Shown here one piece after another: positions 49,287-59,700 of a DNA stretch of 64,000 bases (positions are counted from its first letter, which is position 1; every line of letters starts with the position of its first letter). Source of the DNA: JAIQET01 sp035542575 (GTDB lineage Bacteria; Acidobacteriota; Terriglobia; Terriglobales; Acidobacteriaceae); NCBI GenBank assembly GCA_035542575.1, contig DATKLE010000058.1, positions 1 through 64,000 of the forward strand, given 5' to 3'. Under the pieces are notes generated by a model. It saw only the letters and a program-made list of their open reading frames with translations, did not search any database and was not told the origin of the DNA. The position numbers and the translations under genes were made by a program.

Positions 49287-51666
49287 ATACAACTTTCCTT
49301 TCAGCGGGACCGAAGTTTACCTGTTCGATTTGATGGAGTTGATGCGTGGCCGGGGACACGAGGTCGCGCTGTTCTCCATGGCCGACCCGCGCGGCCAGCC
49401 CACAGAGTATGACCAACACTTTGTGCCACATATCGATTTCAAAAGCGATCGCAGCCTGGCAGAGCGTGCGCGTTTGGCAGCACACGCCATTTATTCATCC
49501 GAGGCGCGCCGGCGCCTACGGCGCATGATTGCCGAGTTCCATCCGGATGTCGCCCACGTGCGCAATATTTACCACCATCTCTCGCCGTCCATCCTGTGGG
49601 AACTCAAGTCGCAAGGCGTGCCCGTGCTCTACCACGTGAACGACTTCAAGCTGCTTTGCCCCAGCTACAACATGGTGGCGAACGGGCAGGCGTGCGAACT
49701 CTGTCGCGGTGGACAGTTTTGGCGGGTGGTGACGAGGGGCTGTTATGGGGGGCCGCGGAGCGCGGCAGCGGTGCTTGCGGCGGAGGCCTACTTCCATCGC
49801 TGGCTGCACACCTATGAGAAGTGTGTTGACCGTTTTCTGGCGCCCAGCCGTTTTGTGCAGCAGCGGCTCACGGAGAACGGATGGGATGGGCACAAGATTG
49901 ACGTTCTCCCACACTTTCAGCGACTGCTGGAGCCGCCGCCCCCCGCGCCGGAAGCAGATGCGCCCATCCTTTATTTTGGACGGCTGTCCCCGGAAAAAGG
50001 GCTTGCAGATCTCTTGCGCGCGATGCGGCGTGTGTCGCAGCTTCGTCTGCAGATCGCGGGCGACGGCCCGCAGCGCGCCGAACTCGAGAGACTGGCGTTG
50101 GGGTTGGGTCTGACGCGCGTTGACTTCCTGGGCCAGGTGCCGAATGCAGAACTGAACCGGGTGATCGCCGCGTCACGCTTCACCATTCTGCCCTCGCATG
50201 CGTATGAGACGTTTGGCAAAAGCATCCTGGAATCCTACGCCCAGGGCCGCGCGGTGATTGCTTCCGACCTCGGCTCGCGGCGGGAACTAGTGCACGAAGC
50301 AAAAACTGGCTTGTTGTTCCGGCCAGGCGACGTGGAGCAACTGGCCGGCGCGATCTCGTTCCTGGCAGAGCGTCCCCGGCTCGCCGACGAAATGGGGGCG
50401 GCGGGGCGCGAACTGGTGCGCGAGCGGCATTCGCCGGAGAGTCATGCCGCAGCCATGACGCAACTTTACGAACGACTGGTCGCAGAGAAACGAGCATCGT
50501 CCCGGTCGAGGGTACAGGTAGCGTTTATCGGCGGTCGCGGGGTGGTCTCCAAGTACAGCGGCATTGAAGCCTACTATGAGGAAGTGGGCCAACGCCTGGC
50601 CGGGATGGGACACGATGTATCCGTCTACTGCCGCACCTACTTCACGCCGCCACTCGAGAAACACAACGGGATGTGGGTGCACCGGCTGCCTACCATCCGG
50701 TCGAAACATCTGGAAACCCTGGTCCACACATTTTTCAGCACATTGCACGCCTCACTCAGCCGCTGCGACATCGTGCACTACCATGCGCTGGGTCCCGCAC
50801 TGTTCTCCTTCATTCCACGCCTGGGTGGGAAGAAGACGGTGGTTACCGTACAGGGTCTGGACTGGCAGCGGAAGAAGTGGGGATGGCTGGCCGCACGGGT
50901 GCTCCGCCTGGGCGAGCGGGCGGCTGTGGCACTTCCGAATGCCACCATGGTGGTTTCGCGAGTTTTGGAGGACTACTTTCGCCGGCACTATCGCGTGGAA
51001 ACCATTTATGTCCCGAACGGAACCAGGATTCGGAAGCACCGCCCCGCTCAACAGATTTTGGAGGCGGGGCTGGAGCCTGGAAATTACATCCTCTTCTTAG
51101 GACGCTTTTCCCCGGAAAAGAATTGCCACCTGTTGATTGAAGCTTACGAGAAGATTGACACATCGGTCAGGCTGGTGCTGGCGGGAGGTTCGAGCTACTC
51201 CGACGCCTATGCCAACCAGCTGCGGCTCCACCAGGGCGAGCGCATCAAAATTCTGGATTGGGTCTCCGGCGACACCCTGGAGGAATTGCTCACCAATGCC
51301 ATGCTCTTCGTTCTACCTTCGGACCTGGAAGGCCTTTCCCTCGCTCTGCTGGATGCCATGGGCGCGGGGGTCTGCGTCCTCGCCAGTGATGTCCCGGAGA
51401 ACCGTGAAGCGGTGGAGGGCGCGGGGTTCACCTTTAAGGCCGGGGACGTGCGTGACTTGGAGCGCATGCTGCGGCTGCTGATCTCCGATGCGCGTGTGCG
51501 GGAGGGCGCGGCGCTCGCGTGCCAGCAAAGAGTGCGGGAGCGCTACCTATGGCCGGCCATTGCCGGGCAGATCGAGACCGTGTATCTCACTCTGTTGGGT
51601 CGCCGAGCAACAACCCCGTTCCAGAGATCACGCGTTACCGAGCCGGAGCATGAAAGCGTGGCTTAA
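49264..51666 (+). CDS. Two glycosyltransferase family 4 enzymes in one chain
   Basis: An 800-residue protein from the ATG at 49264, overlapping the previous gene by 23 bp. Unit one (about 1-400) begins MRILYCNKYNFPFSGTEVYL and has YFGRLSPEKGLADLL and the donor motif SHAYETFGKSILESYAQG. Unit two (about 415-790) begins RVQVAFIGGRGVVSKYSGIE and has LFLGRFSPEKNCHLLIEAY and PSDLEGLSLALLDAMGAGV. Each has a complete GT-B fold with its own E-x7-E-type site, so the protein probably adds two consecutive sugars. The second unit resembles DUF1972-type rhamnosyltransferases at its start, which would fit the rfb genes downstream. Confidence 0.92.
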   Translation: MRILYCNKYNFPFSGTEVYLFDLMELMRGRGHEVALFSMADPRGQPTEYDQHFVPHIDFKSDRSLAERARLAAHAIYSSEARRRLRRMIAEFHPDVAHVRNIYHHLSPSILWELKSQGVPVLYHVNDFKLLCPSYNMVANGQACELCRGGQFWRVVTRGCYGGPRSAAAVLAAEAYFHRWLHTYEKCVDRFLAPSRFVQQRLTENGWDGHKIDVLPHFQRLLEPPPPAPEADAPILYFGRLSPEKGLADLLRAMRRVSQLRLQIAGDGPQRAELERLALGLGLTRVDFLGQVPNAELNRVIAASRFTILPSHAYETFGKSILESYAQGRAVIASDLGSRRELVHEAKTGLLFRPGDVEQLAGAISFLAERPRLADEMGAAGRELVRERHSPESHAAAMTQLYERLVAEKRASSRSRVQVAFIGGRGVVSKYSGIEAYYEEVGQRLAGMGHDVSVYCRTYFTPPLEKHNGMWVHRLPTIRSKHLETLVHTFFSTLHASLSRCDIVHYHALGPALFSFIPRLGGKKTVVTVQGLDWQRKKWGWLAARVLRLGERAAVALPNATMVVSRVLEDYFRRHYRVETIYVPNGTRIRKHRPAQQILEAGLEPGNYILFLGRFSPEKNCHLLIEAYEKIDTSVRLVLAGGSSYSDAYANQLRLHQGERIKILDWVSGDTLEELLTNAMLFVLPSDLEGLSLALLDAMGAGVCVLASDVPENREAVEGAGFTFKAGDVRDLERMLRLLISDARVREGAALACQQRVRERYLWPAIAGQIETVYLTLLGRRATTPFQRSRVTEPEHESVA

Positions 51667-52789
51667 GCTCCCTCTGGGACTCGTAACGTTATTGGTGAGT
51701 CTGGCTCTACAAGCGGATGCCGCCACCTACTATGTGAGTTCCAGCCGGGGCCGGGACACGAACCTCGGGTTGCCGGGCTCGCCCTGGCGATCCATCGGCC
51801 GTGTGAATCGGGCGCGTTTGTTGCCGGGCGATGTCGTGCTGTTCCGACGCGGAGATGCATGGCATGAGACCCTTAGGCCCAGTTCCTCAGGCACCGAAGG
51901 GAATGTCATCCGGTTCGGCACGTACGGAATCGGACCCAAGCCGGTGATCAGCGGATGGGATCCTGGGCCGGGAACTCCGGTCATGGACGTCGGCATCGAC
52001 AACAACGAGCAAAGTCACATAGTTTACGAGGATGTCGAGCTGCGCGATGTGCGTCAGGGCTTGCACCTATATTCCTGGCGCACCCAGGTGCGTGACGTGA
52101 CCCTCCAAAACTGTGCGGTGATCACCGGCCCGGCGCAACCGCATGGGACCATGTCAGCGGGAGTTTATGCCAGTGTAAATAGCGGGAGTCTCTCGGCCAT
52201 CACCATCCGCAACAACCGTTTCACGCCGTATCTCATCGGACTGGAACACTGGGGTGTGTACTTCGTACGCGGGGTGAGCGATTTCGCAATCGAAGGCAAC
52301 AGCTTCGGCCCAGCGGGAGAAGATGCGATCACAATTTGGCACTCCGATCACGGGCTGGTGGAAGCAAACGTTGGCGGCGGCAACGGCGAAAATACCATTG
52401 ACGTGAAGGACAGTCACGATGTGATCATCCGCGGCAACCGGGCGGAGGGCGATGCCGAATACAACATCGTGGTGCATGGAGTGGATTCCGACCGGCAGAC
52501 TTACAACGTCACGGTGGAGAAGAACCAGTGCCGCCGCGGCGGACAGGGTGGGCATCTCGATGCCGGCATCGCGCTGCTGTTCGTCCGGAATTCAGTGGTG
52601 CGGGAGAACATGGTGGAGGGCGCGTACGGCTCGGGAATCTTTGTTCGCGATGGCTCAAAGGGTGGTGGAAACGAAATCGCTTTCAACCAGCTCCGCGGCA
52701 ACGGCAGAGGCCGGCCCAGCGAAGGCGTTGGCTTGCAGGATGTGTCGGAGATCCGCATCCACGACAACCACTTAGTCCCAATGCCTTAG
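51650..52789 (+). CDS. Secreted right-handed parallel beta-helix protein (polysaccharide lyase/epimerase-like)
   Basis: A 379-residue exported protein from the ATG at 51650, with GGAG just upstream and a 17-bp overlap with the previous gene. Signal peptide residues 1 to about 23 (LGLVTLLVSLALQADA). The N-terminus TYYVSSSRGRDTNLGLPGSP is typical of pectate-lyase-like beta-helix proteins, and the body shows repeating strand patterns (ITIRNNRFTPYL, FAIEGNSFGPAG, VIIRGNRAEGDAEYN, NSVVRENMVEGAYG). The catalytic type cannot be decided. It may trim, epimerise or bind the polymer in the periplasm or outside. With the heparinase-like domain it is the second polymer-acting domain in the locus. Confidence 0.86.
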   Translation: MKAWLKLPLGLVTLLVSLALQADAATYYVSSSRGRDTNLGLPGSPWRSIGRVNRARLLPGDVVLFRRGDAWHETLRPSSSGTEGNVIRFGTYGIGPKPVISGWDPGPGTPVMDVGIDNNEQSHIVYEDVELRDVRQGLHLYSWRTQVRDVTLQNCAVITGPAQPHGTMSAGVYASVNSGSLSAITIRNNRFTPYLIGLEHWGVYFVRGVSDFAIEGNSFGPAGEDAITIWHSDHGLVEANVGGGNGENTIDVKDSHDVIIRGNRAEGDAEYNIVVHGVDSDRQTYNVTVEKNQCRRGGQGGHLDAGIALLFVRNSVVRENMVEGAYGSGIFVRDGSKGGGNEIAFNQLRGNGRGRPSEGVGLQDVSEIRIHDNHLVPMP

Positions 52790-53007
52790 GGAACGGCGCC
52801 GCCCGCGCTTACGCGGGAACCGGGAGGAACGCCCCCGACAGGGCCAGGCGCCCATGGTTCGGCCAGGGCTGGGGGGCCTTCGACCTCGCTCAGGACGTGC
52901 TACGACGCTACCGCCCTGTCACGGCAAGAGGAAGATTCTTGTCCTTTTTATTACAATCAATTGCGACCATGCGATGAGCATGGCTCGGAACACGACCGCG
53001 ATCGCCC

Positions 53008-54075
53008 ATGGAAGAAACGATTCTGGTTACCGGTGGAGCAGGCTTCATCGGCTCGAACTTTATCCTGCAGTGGATGGCGCAGGAACCCGCCCGGTTGGTG
53101 AATCTCGATAAGCTCACCTACGCGGGCAATCTACGGAACTTGCAGAAGGTTTCCAGTGATCCGCGCTATTGCTTCGTGCACGGCGATGTTTGTGACCAGG
53201 GTTTGGTGCGCAGCGTCTTCGAGCGCCACCGGCCACGGGCCGTGGTGCATTTTGCGGCGGAGAGTCACGTGGACCGCTCCATCCATGGGCCGGATGATTT
53301 CATACGCACCAACGTGAATGGGACCTTCTGCCTGTTGGAGGCGGCGCGGGCACACTGGGCGGCATTACCGGAAAGCGATCGTAACGCATTTCGCTTTCTC
53401 CACGTTTCGACCGACGAGGTCTATGGATCGCTGGGTCCGAATGATCCGCCGTTCTGTGAATCCACACCGTATGCGCCGAACAGCCCGTATTCGGCCTCCA
53501 AGGCGGCGTCCGACCACCTGGTGCGCGCCTATCATCACACCTACGGCCTGCCCACGCTGACCACCAACTGCTCCAACAATTACGGGCCGTACCAGTTTCC
53601 CGAGAAACTCATACCACTGATGATCCTGAACGCACGCGGCGGCAAACCATTGCCGATCTATGGCGACGGCCAGAATGTGCGGGACTGGCTGTTTGTGGAG
53701 GACCACTGCGAGGCGGTACGCATGGTCCTGGCCCGTGGTCGAGTGGGAGAGACCTACAACATAGGCGGCTGGAACGAGAAACGCAATCTTGAGATCGTGG
53801 AGACGGTCTGTTCGGTGTTAGACCAGCTTTGCCCGAACGATCCGGTGATACCGCATCGCAACCTTATTAGTTTCGTGAAAGACCGGCCCGGCCACGACCG
53901 GCGCTATGCGATGGACGCCCGTAAGATCGAGCGCGAGCTGCATTGGAAACCGCGGGAGACCTTTGAGACCGGCATTCGCAAAACAATCGAGTGGTACTTG
54001 CACAACGAGGACTGGGTGAAGGAAGTCACGGGCGGGGACTACCACCGGTGGATTGCCACCCACTACTCGACATAG
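53008..54075 (+). CDS. rfbB: dTDP-glucose 4,6-dehydratase
   Basis: A 355-residue short-chain dehydrogenase-type enzyme that converts dTDP-glucose to dTDP-4-keto-6-deoxyglucose, the second step to dTDP-L-rhamnose. It has the NAD-binding GGAGFIG, the TDEVYG motif (HVSTDEVYGSLG) and the catalytic YSASK. The C-terminal substrate segment DRPGHDRRYAMD is diagnostic. The upstream gap of 218 bp may contain a second promoter within the locus. It heads rfbB-rfbA-rfbC-rfbD. Confidence 0.97.
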   Translation: MEETILVTGGAGFIGSNFILQWMAQEPARLVNLDKLTYAGNLRNLQKVSSDPRYCFVHGDVCDQGLVRSVFERHRPRAVVHFAAESHVDRSIHGPDDFIRTNVNGTFCLLEAARAHWAALPESDRNAFRFLHVSTDEVYGSLGPNDPPFCESTPYAPNSPYSASKAASDHLVRAYHHTYGLPTLTTNCSNNYGPYQFPEKLIPLMILNARGGKPLPIYGDGQNVRDWLFVEDHCEAVRMVLARGRVGETYNIGGWNEKRNLEIVETVCSVLDQLCPNDPVIPHRNLISFVKDRPGHDRRYAMDARKIERELHWKPRETFETGIRKTIEWYLHNEDWVKEVTGGDYHRWIATHYST

Positions 54076-54114
54076 AACAACATCTAACGATATAAGCAGA
54101 GTCGAGGAACGTGA

Positions 54115-55023
54115 ATGGTGAAGCAAGCCGTTCGGCAAGAATCGCCGTACAAGGGAATCATCCTGGCGGGTGGGTCAGGCACGCGCCTCTACCCGGCGAC
54201 CCACGCTGTGGGCAAGAGCCTGCTGCCGGTGTACGACAAACCGATGATCTACTACCCGCTGTCCACTCTGATGCTGGCGGGGATTCGTGACATTCTGGTG
54301 ATCTCAACGCCGGAAGACACTCCACGGTTCATGCAGTTGCTCGGGGATGGGTCCCGGTTGGGGCTCAGCTTCCAGTATGCCGTGCAGGATAGGCCGGGAG
54401 GGATCGCGCAAGCCTTCCTCGTGGGTGAGAAGTTTATCCGCTCGCGTTGCTGCGCGCTGGTGCTGGGAGACAACATTTTCTACGGCCACAATTTCGCCAA
54501 AGACCTCCTTCGGGCCACGCAAAGAACCGCTGGAGCGCAAATTTTCGCTTACCCAGTGCATGATCCGGAGCGATACGGGGTGGTGGAATTCGATAGAGCC
54601 GGCAAGGCGCTGCGTTTGGAGGAAAAGCCAAAGCAGCCCAAGTCCCGTTACGCAGTGACAGGTCTTTATTTCTACGATCATGATGTGTTGGAGATCGCCA
54701 AAGGGCTCAAACCATCAGCCCGCGGTGAACTGGAAATCACGGACGTGAACAAAGCCTACCTGGAGCGGGGCCAGCTGGAAGTCGTGGTGATGGGCCGGGG
54801 TATGGCGTGGCTCGACACGGGGACGCACGAAGCGATGATGGAGGCTGCGCTGTTCATTCAGACGATTGAGCGGCGGCAGGGGCTGATGGTGGCCTGTCCG
54901 GAAGAAATTGCATTCCGCTACGGATACATCAGTGCCGATCAACTGGAAGCAATCGGACACACGATGGAGAACAACAGTTACGGAGCGTATCTGCTGCAGC
55001 TTCTTCACGAAAGGATATTCTGA
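54115..55023 (+). CDS. rfbA: Glucose-1-phosphate thymidylyltransferase
   Basis: A 302-residue nucleotidyltransferase that makes dTDP-glucose from glucose-1-phosphate and dTTP, the first step to dTDP-L-rhamnose. The signature GIILAGGSGTRLYPAT with downstream KSLLPVYDKPMIYYPLSTL is complete, and LGDNIFYG and RYGVVEFD match the active site. GAGGA precedes the ATG. Its stop directly abuts the rfbC start (TGA then ATG), so the two are coupled. Confidence 0.97.
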   Translation: MVKQAVRQESPYKGIILAGGSGTRLYPATHAVGKSLLPVYDKPMIYYPLSTLMLAGIRDILVISTPEDTPRFMQLLGDGSRLGLSFQYAVQDRPGGIAQAFLVGEKFIRSRCCALVLGDNIFYGHNFAKDLLRATQRTAGAQIFAYPVHDPERYGVVEFDRAGKALRLEEKPKQPKSRYAVTGLYFYDHDVLEIAKGLKPSARGELEITDVNKAYLERGQLEVVVMGRGMAWLDTGTHEAMMEAALFIQTIERRQGLMVACPEEIAFRYGYISADQLEAIGHTMENNSYGAYLLQLLHERIF

Positions 55024-55596
55024 ATGGCGGCAGTGCCAACTGGCAGCGCAGTCATGAAAGTCACGCCCGCTTCGCTGGCGGGAATGCTCATCCTCGAGCC
55101 CAGGGTGTTCGGCGACGATCGCGGCTTCTTCCTGGAAAGCTACAACCAGAAAACCATGGCGGAGGTCGGCATCGTCGAGCAGTTCGTGCAGGATAATCAC
55201 TCGTTCTCGGCGCACAATGTGGTGCGCGGGCTGCACTACCAGGTGCAGCGCCCGCAAGGCAAGCTGGTGCGCGTGGTGGCGGGAGAGATCCTGGATGTGG
55301 CCGTGGACCTGCGCCGCAGTTCGCCGAGCTTCGGGCGCTGGGAGGCGGTGCGGCTCTCGGGCGACAACCAGCGCATGGTCTGGATACCCACGGGATTCGC
55401 CCATGGCTTCCGGGTTGTCTCAGCCAATGCCCACGTGCTCTACAAGACCACCGACTTTTATTTCCCTGAATTCGAACATACCCTGGCCTGGAACGATCCC
55501 GATCTGAAGATTGATTGGCAACTGCATGCGGAGCCGATCGTCTCGGCGAAGGACCGTGCCGGCATTCCGTTCGCAAAAGCCGAAGTCTACCGTTAG
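55024..55596 (+). CDS. rfbC: dTDP-4-dehydrorhamnose 3,5-epimerase
   Basis: A 190-residue cupin-fold enzyme for the third step to dTDP-L-rhamnose. Motifs include FGDDRGFFLESYN, NHSFSAHNVVRGLHYQ with the catalytic His, DVAVDLRRSSPSFG and WIPTGFAHGF. It begins at the ATG at 55024 immediately after rfbA; an ATG ten codons later (MKVTPASLAG) is an alternative start. It is followed 11 bp later by rfbD. Confidence 0.96.
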   Translation: MAAVPTGSAVMKVTPASLAGMLILEPRVFGDDRGFFLESYNQKTMAEVGIVEQFVQDNHSFSAHNVVRGLHYQVQRPQGKLVRVVAGEILDVAVDLRRSSPSFGRWEAVRLSGDNQRMVWIPTGFAHGFRVVSANAHVLYKTTDFYFPEFEHTLAWNDPDLKIDWQLHAEPIVSAKDRAGIPFAKAEVYR

Positions 55597-55607
55597 GACC
55601 AGACCGC

Positions 55608-56489
55608 ATGCGAGTCACCATCTTTGGCGCCACTGGCCTGCTGGGCAAGGCCCTGATGCGCGAGTGGCAGGGAGATGAGGTCTTCGGACTCGGTTCCAGG
55701 GATGCGGACATCCGCAGTCCCCGGCAGGTGACCGATGCCGTGCGCCGCACCCGGCCGGAGTGGATTGTGCTGGCGGCGGCCTACACCGACGTTGATGGTT
55801 GCGAGACGAACCACCAGCTGGCCTTCGATGTGAACTGCCGTGGCGCGGGGCATGTGGCAGAAGCGGCCAGGTTGCACGGCTCCCGCCTGCTCTTTCTCAG
55901 TACTGATTATGTTTTCGACGGCAAGAAATCGTCTCCGTACGAAACGAGCGATGCCCGAGCCCCGCGCAGCGTTTACGGAAAGTCAAAGGCCGAGGCCGAA
56001 GTCCAACTCGGCGAGGTCCTGCCGCAATGCTGCATCCTGCGGACGTCGTGGCTGTTCGGAGTGGGAGGTCGCTGCTTTCCGGACACGATCCTGAAATTGG
56101 CTGCGACCCGGGCAGAGATCGACGTGGTCAATGACCAGCGGGGATGTCCGACCTACGCTCCCGATTTGGCGCGGGCCATTGTCCAGTTCTGCCATCGTGG
56201 CGCCGAGGGTGTTGTGCATGCCACCAACCACGGTGAGTGTTCGTGGTTCGAGTTCGCGCAGGAGATCGTCCGCGGAGCGGGATTGAACACGCTCGTACGT
56301 CCGACTACCAGCGACAAGTTCGTGCGGCCAGCGGAGCGCCCGAGGTATTCCGTGCTGTCCGGCAAAAGCCTGGAGAAGTACGGCATCGCCATGCCCGACT
56401 GGCAGGACGCCCTGCAGCGATATTTGCGAGAGCGGCAGTCGGGGTCAAAAGAGGTACCAACCCATACAATTCCGCCGGACAGAGAATAG
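55608..56489 (+). CDS. rfbD: dTDP-4-dehydrorhamnose reductase
   Basis: A 293-residue short-chain dehydrogenase that reduces the keto intermediate to dTDP-L-rhamnose. The N-terminus MRVTIFGATGLLGKAL binds NAD(P)H; AAAYTDVDGCE, LSTDYVFDG and the YGKSK motif are all present. The ATG at 55608 was chosen because the frame upstream lies inside rfbC. It completes the rhamnose pathway, supplying rhamnose for the polymer encoded upstream. Confidence 0.96.
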   Translation: MRVTIFGATGLLGKALMREWQGDEVFGLGSRDADIRSPRQVTDAVRRTRPEWIVLAAAYTDVDGCETNHQLAFDVNCRGAGHVAEAARLHGSRLLFLSTDYVFDGKKSSPYETSDARAPRSVYGKSKAEAEVQLGEVLPQCCILRTSWLFGVGGRCFPDTILKLAATRAEIDVVNDQRGCPTYAPDLARAIVQFCHRGAEGVVHATNHGECSWFEFAQEIVRGAGLNTLVRPTTSDKFVRPAERPRYSVLSGKSLEKYGIAMPDWQDALQRYLRERQSGSKEVPTHTIPPDRE

Positions 56490-56548
56490 GGCGATAATGC
56501 CGTCTTTCGGTCGCTGGGCCACCCAGCCAAGTCCTCCCCGGAGGAAAC

Positions 56549-56710
56549 ATGGAGAGTTCGGACAACTCGAGCAACGCCGTCAGACGCCGAGATCCACAGA
56601 AAGCCAAAGAAGACGACCGGCGCTCGCAGTCGCGCGCCGAAACCGTCCTATCGCAGATCGAGGATGCCACCTACGCTGTCCTGCGCAAGCACGAGAAGAG
56701 ATCCGCATAG
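56549..56710 (+). CDS. Small charged protein after rfbD
   Basis: A 53-residue reading frame with a strong GGAGGAAAC site directly before the ATG. The product is highly charged (NAVRRRDPQKAKEDDRRSQS) and ends in a predicted helix (AETVLSQIEDATYAVLRKHE). It lies 59 bp past rfbD on the same strand. I recognise no family. Support is the ribosome-binding site and protein-like helix, so it is a reasonable but unproven gene. Confidence 0.58.
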   Translation: MESSDNSSNAVRRRDPQKAKEDDRRSQSRAETVLSQIEDATYAVLRKHEKRSA

Positions 56711-56769
56711 GCGAACCGGTTCCGCTGTTGGCTAGGGCTCTCGCTCGCGGGAGGCGGCCTGAGCCATTG

Positions 56770-59700
56770 CTAATCTTCTCCCGCTGCCTTTTCCACGGCA
56801 CGCCACCCTTTCTCGATGACAGCTGCCGACTCTGGGTTCAAGGGTTGCAAGCCGGCATCGCGTAGCTTCAGGTTCAAGGCGGGAATGTCCTGCGTCCTGA
56901 TCCTTTGCCACTCCTCCAGTTGCTCCCCCAGCGCTTTGTCCACCTGATTGAAGGCAGCCACCTGTTGCGTGGTGGGCTCGGCATCGGCGCTGTCCACAGC
57001 GCCCAGCAAGCTATTAAACCCCTCGTTCAGGCGCGACAGGCTTCTACCCTCCGGGGTGCTCAGGAAATACGTGCCATAGCCACCTAACGTGCCTTCCACC
57101 GCAGCGCTCTTGCTGTCGAGGGCCGCAATCGCTTGAGTGAGTGCGGCGTTTCCCGCCTTCAATCCCTTCAATTGCTGCCGCAACCCTTTGACCTGTTGCA
57201 GGGCACTGTAGTCGCGGGCCAGGGCGTCAACAATTCCGGATTCGAAATCAAACTGCCGGCGCAGCCCTTCTGCCGAGGTCTTCACTCGCGGATCCATCTT
57301 GATGGTCAGAGGCTGGGTGTAGCTGCGGCCGTTGACCGTCAGCTTCACCCTGTACCGGCCCGGCAGCACGCTGGCGCCCAGCGGGTAGCGCGGAGTGTCG
57401 TGATAGATGGCCGAGATCGGATACTCAAGCTCCAGAGAATCCGGTGGCGGGTAATGCAGGTCCCACACAAAGCGGTGCATACCGGCCTCAGCGGACAGTA
57501 CTCGCGGTGGACGAATCCAGTAGGTCGGGATATTCAGTTCGCTGGGGTTGACGGCTTCGGGTTTATCTGCACTGGAGAAACGCCGCACCAGTTTGCCTGA
57601 GGCATCGGAGATTTCGAGGGTAACTGGGCCGGAAGCCGCAGACTTGAGAAAGTAGTCGAGGATGGCGCCGTCGGGCGGGTTCTGGCCGGCGGGTTCTTCT
57701 GGCGGCAGGGGAGTATCGGTGTTGTTGTTGCGCCGCACGCGAAAGGTCAACTGGGGAGCAAACAGCCACGCATCGGCCGCGGCTACTTTGGGGTCGAACT
57801 GGCGCAGAGGCGTGATGTTATCGAGAATCCAGAACGACCGTCCGTGCGTCCCGACGACGATGTCGTCCTGATGAACCACCAGGTCACGAATCGAGGTAGC
57901 GGGCAAGTTCAGACGCAACGATTGCCAGTGGTCGCCGTCGTCAAAGGAGACATACACAGTTCGCTCCGTGCCGGCAAACAACAACCCCTTGCGCTCGGGA
58001 TCCTCGCGAACCGTATTGACCGGATCGTCCGGGAGGCCGTTAACGATCTTCTGCCAGGTCTTTCCACCGTCGTGCGTTCGATAGATATAAGGATGAAGGT
58101 CGTCCAAGCGGAAGCGGTTGACTGCGGCGTAGGCCGTGGCCGTGTCGAAGTGTGAGGCGTCCATCTGCGCCAGCTTGCTCCACGGCGTCAGGTCCGGCGG
58201 AGTCACGTTCTGCCAGGTCTTGCCGCCATCGCGGGTAACCTGGATCAGGCCATCATCCGTGCCCACCCAGATCAGGTTGGCGTCCCTCGGTGACGGAGCA
58301 ATGGAATAGATCACCCCGCGATGCCTCCCTTTCGCGGGATCTGATTCAACAAACACGCCCATGCTCGGCGGCACGCCGGGATCTTGGCGCGTCAGATCGG
58401 GACTGATGATCTGCCAACTGTTGCCACCATCCGTGGTTTTAAACAACACGTTCGATCCCAGGTACAGGATGTGTGGGTCGGCAGGAGAAAAAATCAAGGG
58501 AGCCGTGCGATTAAAGCGGAATTGCCCCGTGCGCAACACAACTGGAGAGACGTCCTGGGTCTGACCTGTCACCCGGTTGAACCGGGTTACCTTGCCACCA
58601 TAAATCATGTCGGGGTTGAGCGGATCGGGGGCGACGTAGCCATACTCCTCGACGCCCACCGGATACCAGTCGCGAAAGGTGATCTCGCCGAAGTCGCTGC
58701 GGCTGGCGGTGCCCACGCTGCCGCTTTCCTGCTGACCGCCGTACACCCAGTAAGGAAACTGGTTGTCGGTGATCACATGGTAGAACTGCGCCGTCGGCTG
58801 GTTGTACCAGGAACTCCAGGTCTGCCCGCCGTTCACGCTGATGGTGGCGCCCTGGTCCACGGCGAAGGCGATGATCTGCGGGTTCTCTGGATTGATCCAG
58901 ATGTTGTGATAGTCGTCTCCCCCCGGCGCGCCCTTGAAGGCGGTGAAAGTCTTGCCGCCATCGGTAGAGCGATAGGCCGAGATATTCGCGATGTAAACCT
59001 TGTCCCGGTCTTTGGGATCGACGCGCACGCAGGCGAAGTCATCGCCGCGTCCCCAGAGGCGGTCGTCGGTGTTGATGAGCGCCCAGCTCCCGCCGGCATC
59101 GTCGGAACGGTAGAGCCCACCGAGTTTGGGCGAGTCCACGAGGGCATAAATGCGGTTGCCATCGCTGGGCGCGACACCAAGCCCGATGCGCCCCAGTCGG
59201 TCTGCCCAGGTAGGCAGACCCTTCGTCAGGGGTTGCCAGGTGGTGCCACCGTCGGTGGATTTGTACAGTCCGCTGCCCGGCCCGCTGTAGGAGTTGCCGC
59301 TGGTCCACGGCCCACGGCGCGAGGCCCACATGACGGCATAAATCGTCTGTGGATTCTTAGGATCGAAACCGAGGTCAATCGCCCCCGTGTCTTCATCCTT
59401 GTAAAGGACCTTCTGCCACGTGACGCCGCCATCGAGCGAGCGAAACACTCCCCGCTCCGCGTTCGGGCCGTAGGGGTGTCCAACCACTGCAGCGAACAGG
59501 CGATCAGGATCGTGGGGATCAACCAGGATGGCGCCGATCTGCTGTCCATCGCGCAGGCCCAGGTGTTGCCAGGTACGGCCGCCGTCGGTGGACTTATAGA
59601 CGCCGTCGCCGGTAGAAAGATCAGGGCGCCGCAGCCCCTCGCCGCTGCCCACATAGATAATGTCGGGGTTCGAGGGCGCAACTGTAATTGCTCCTACAGA

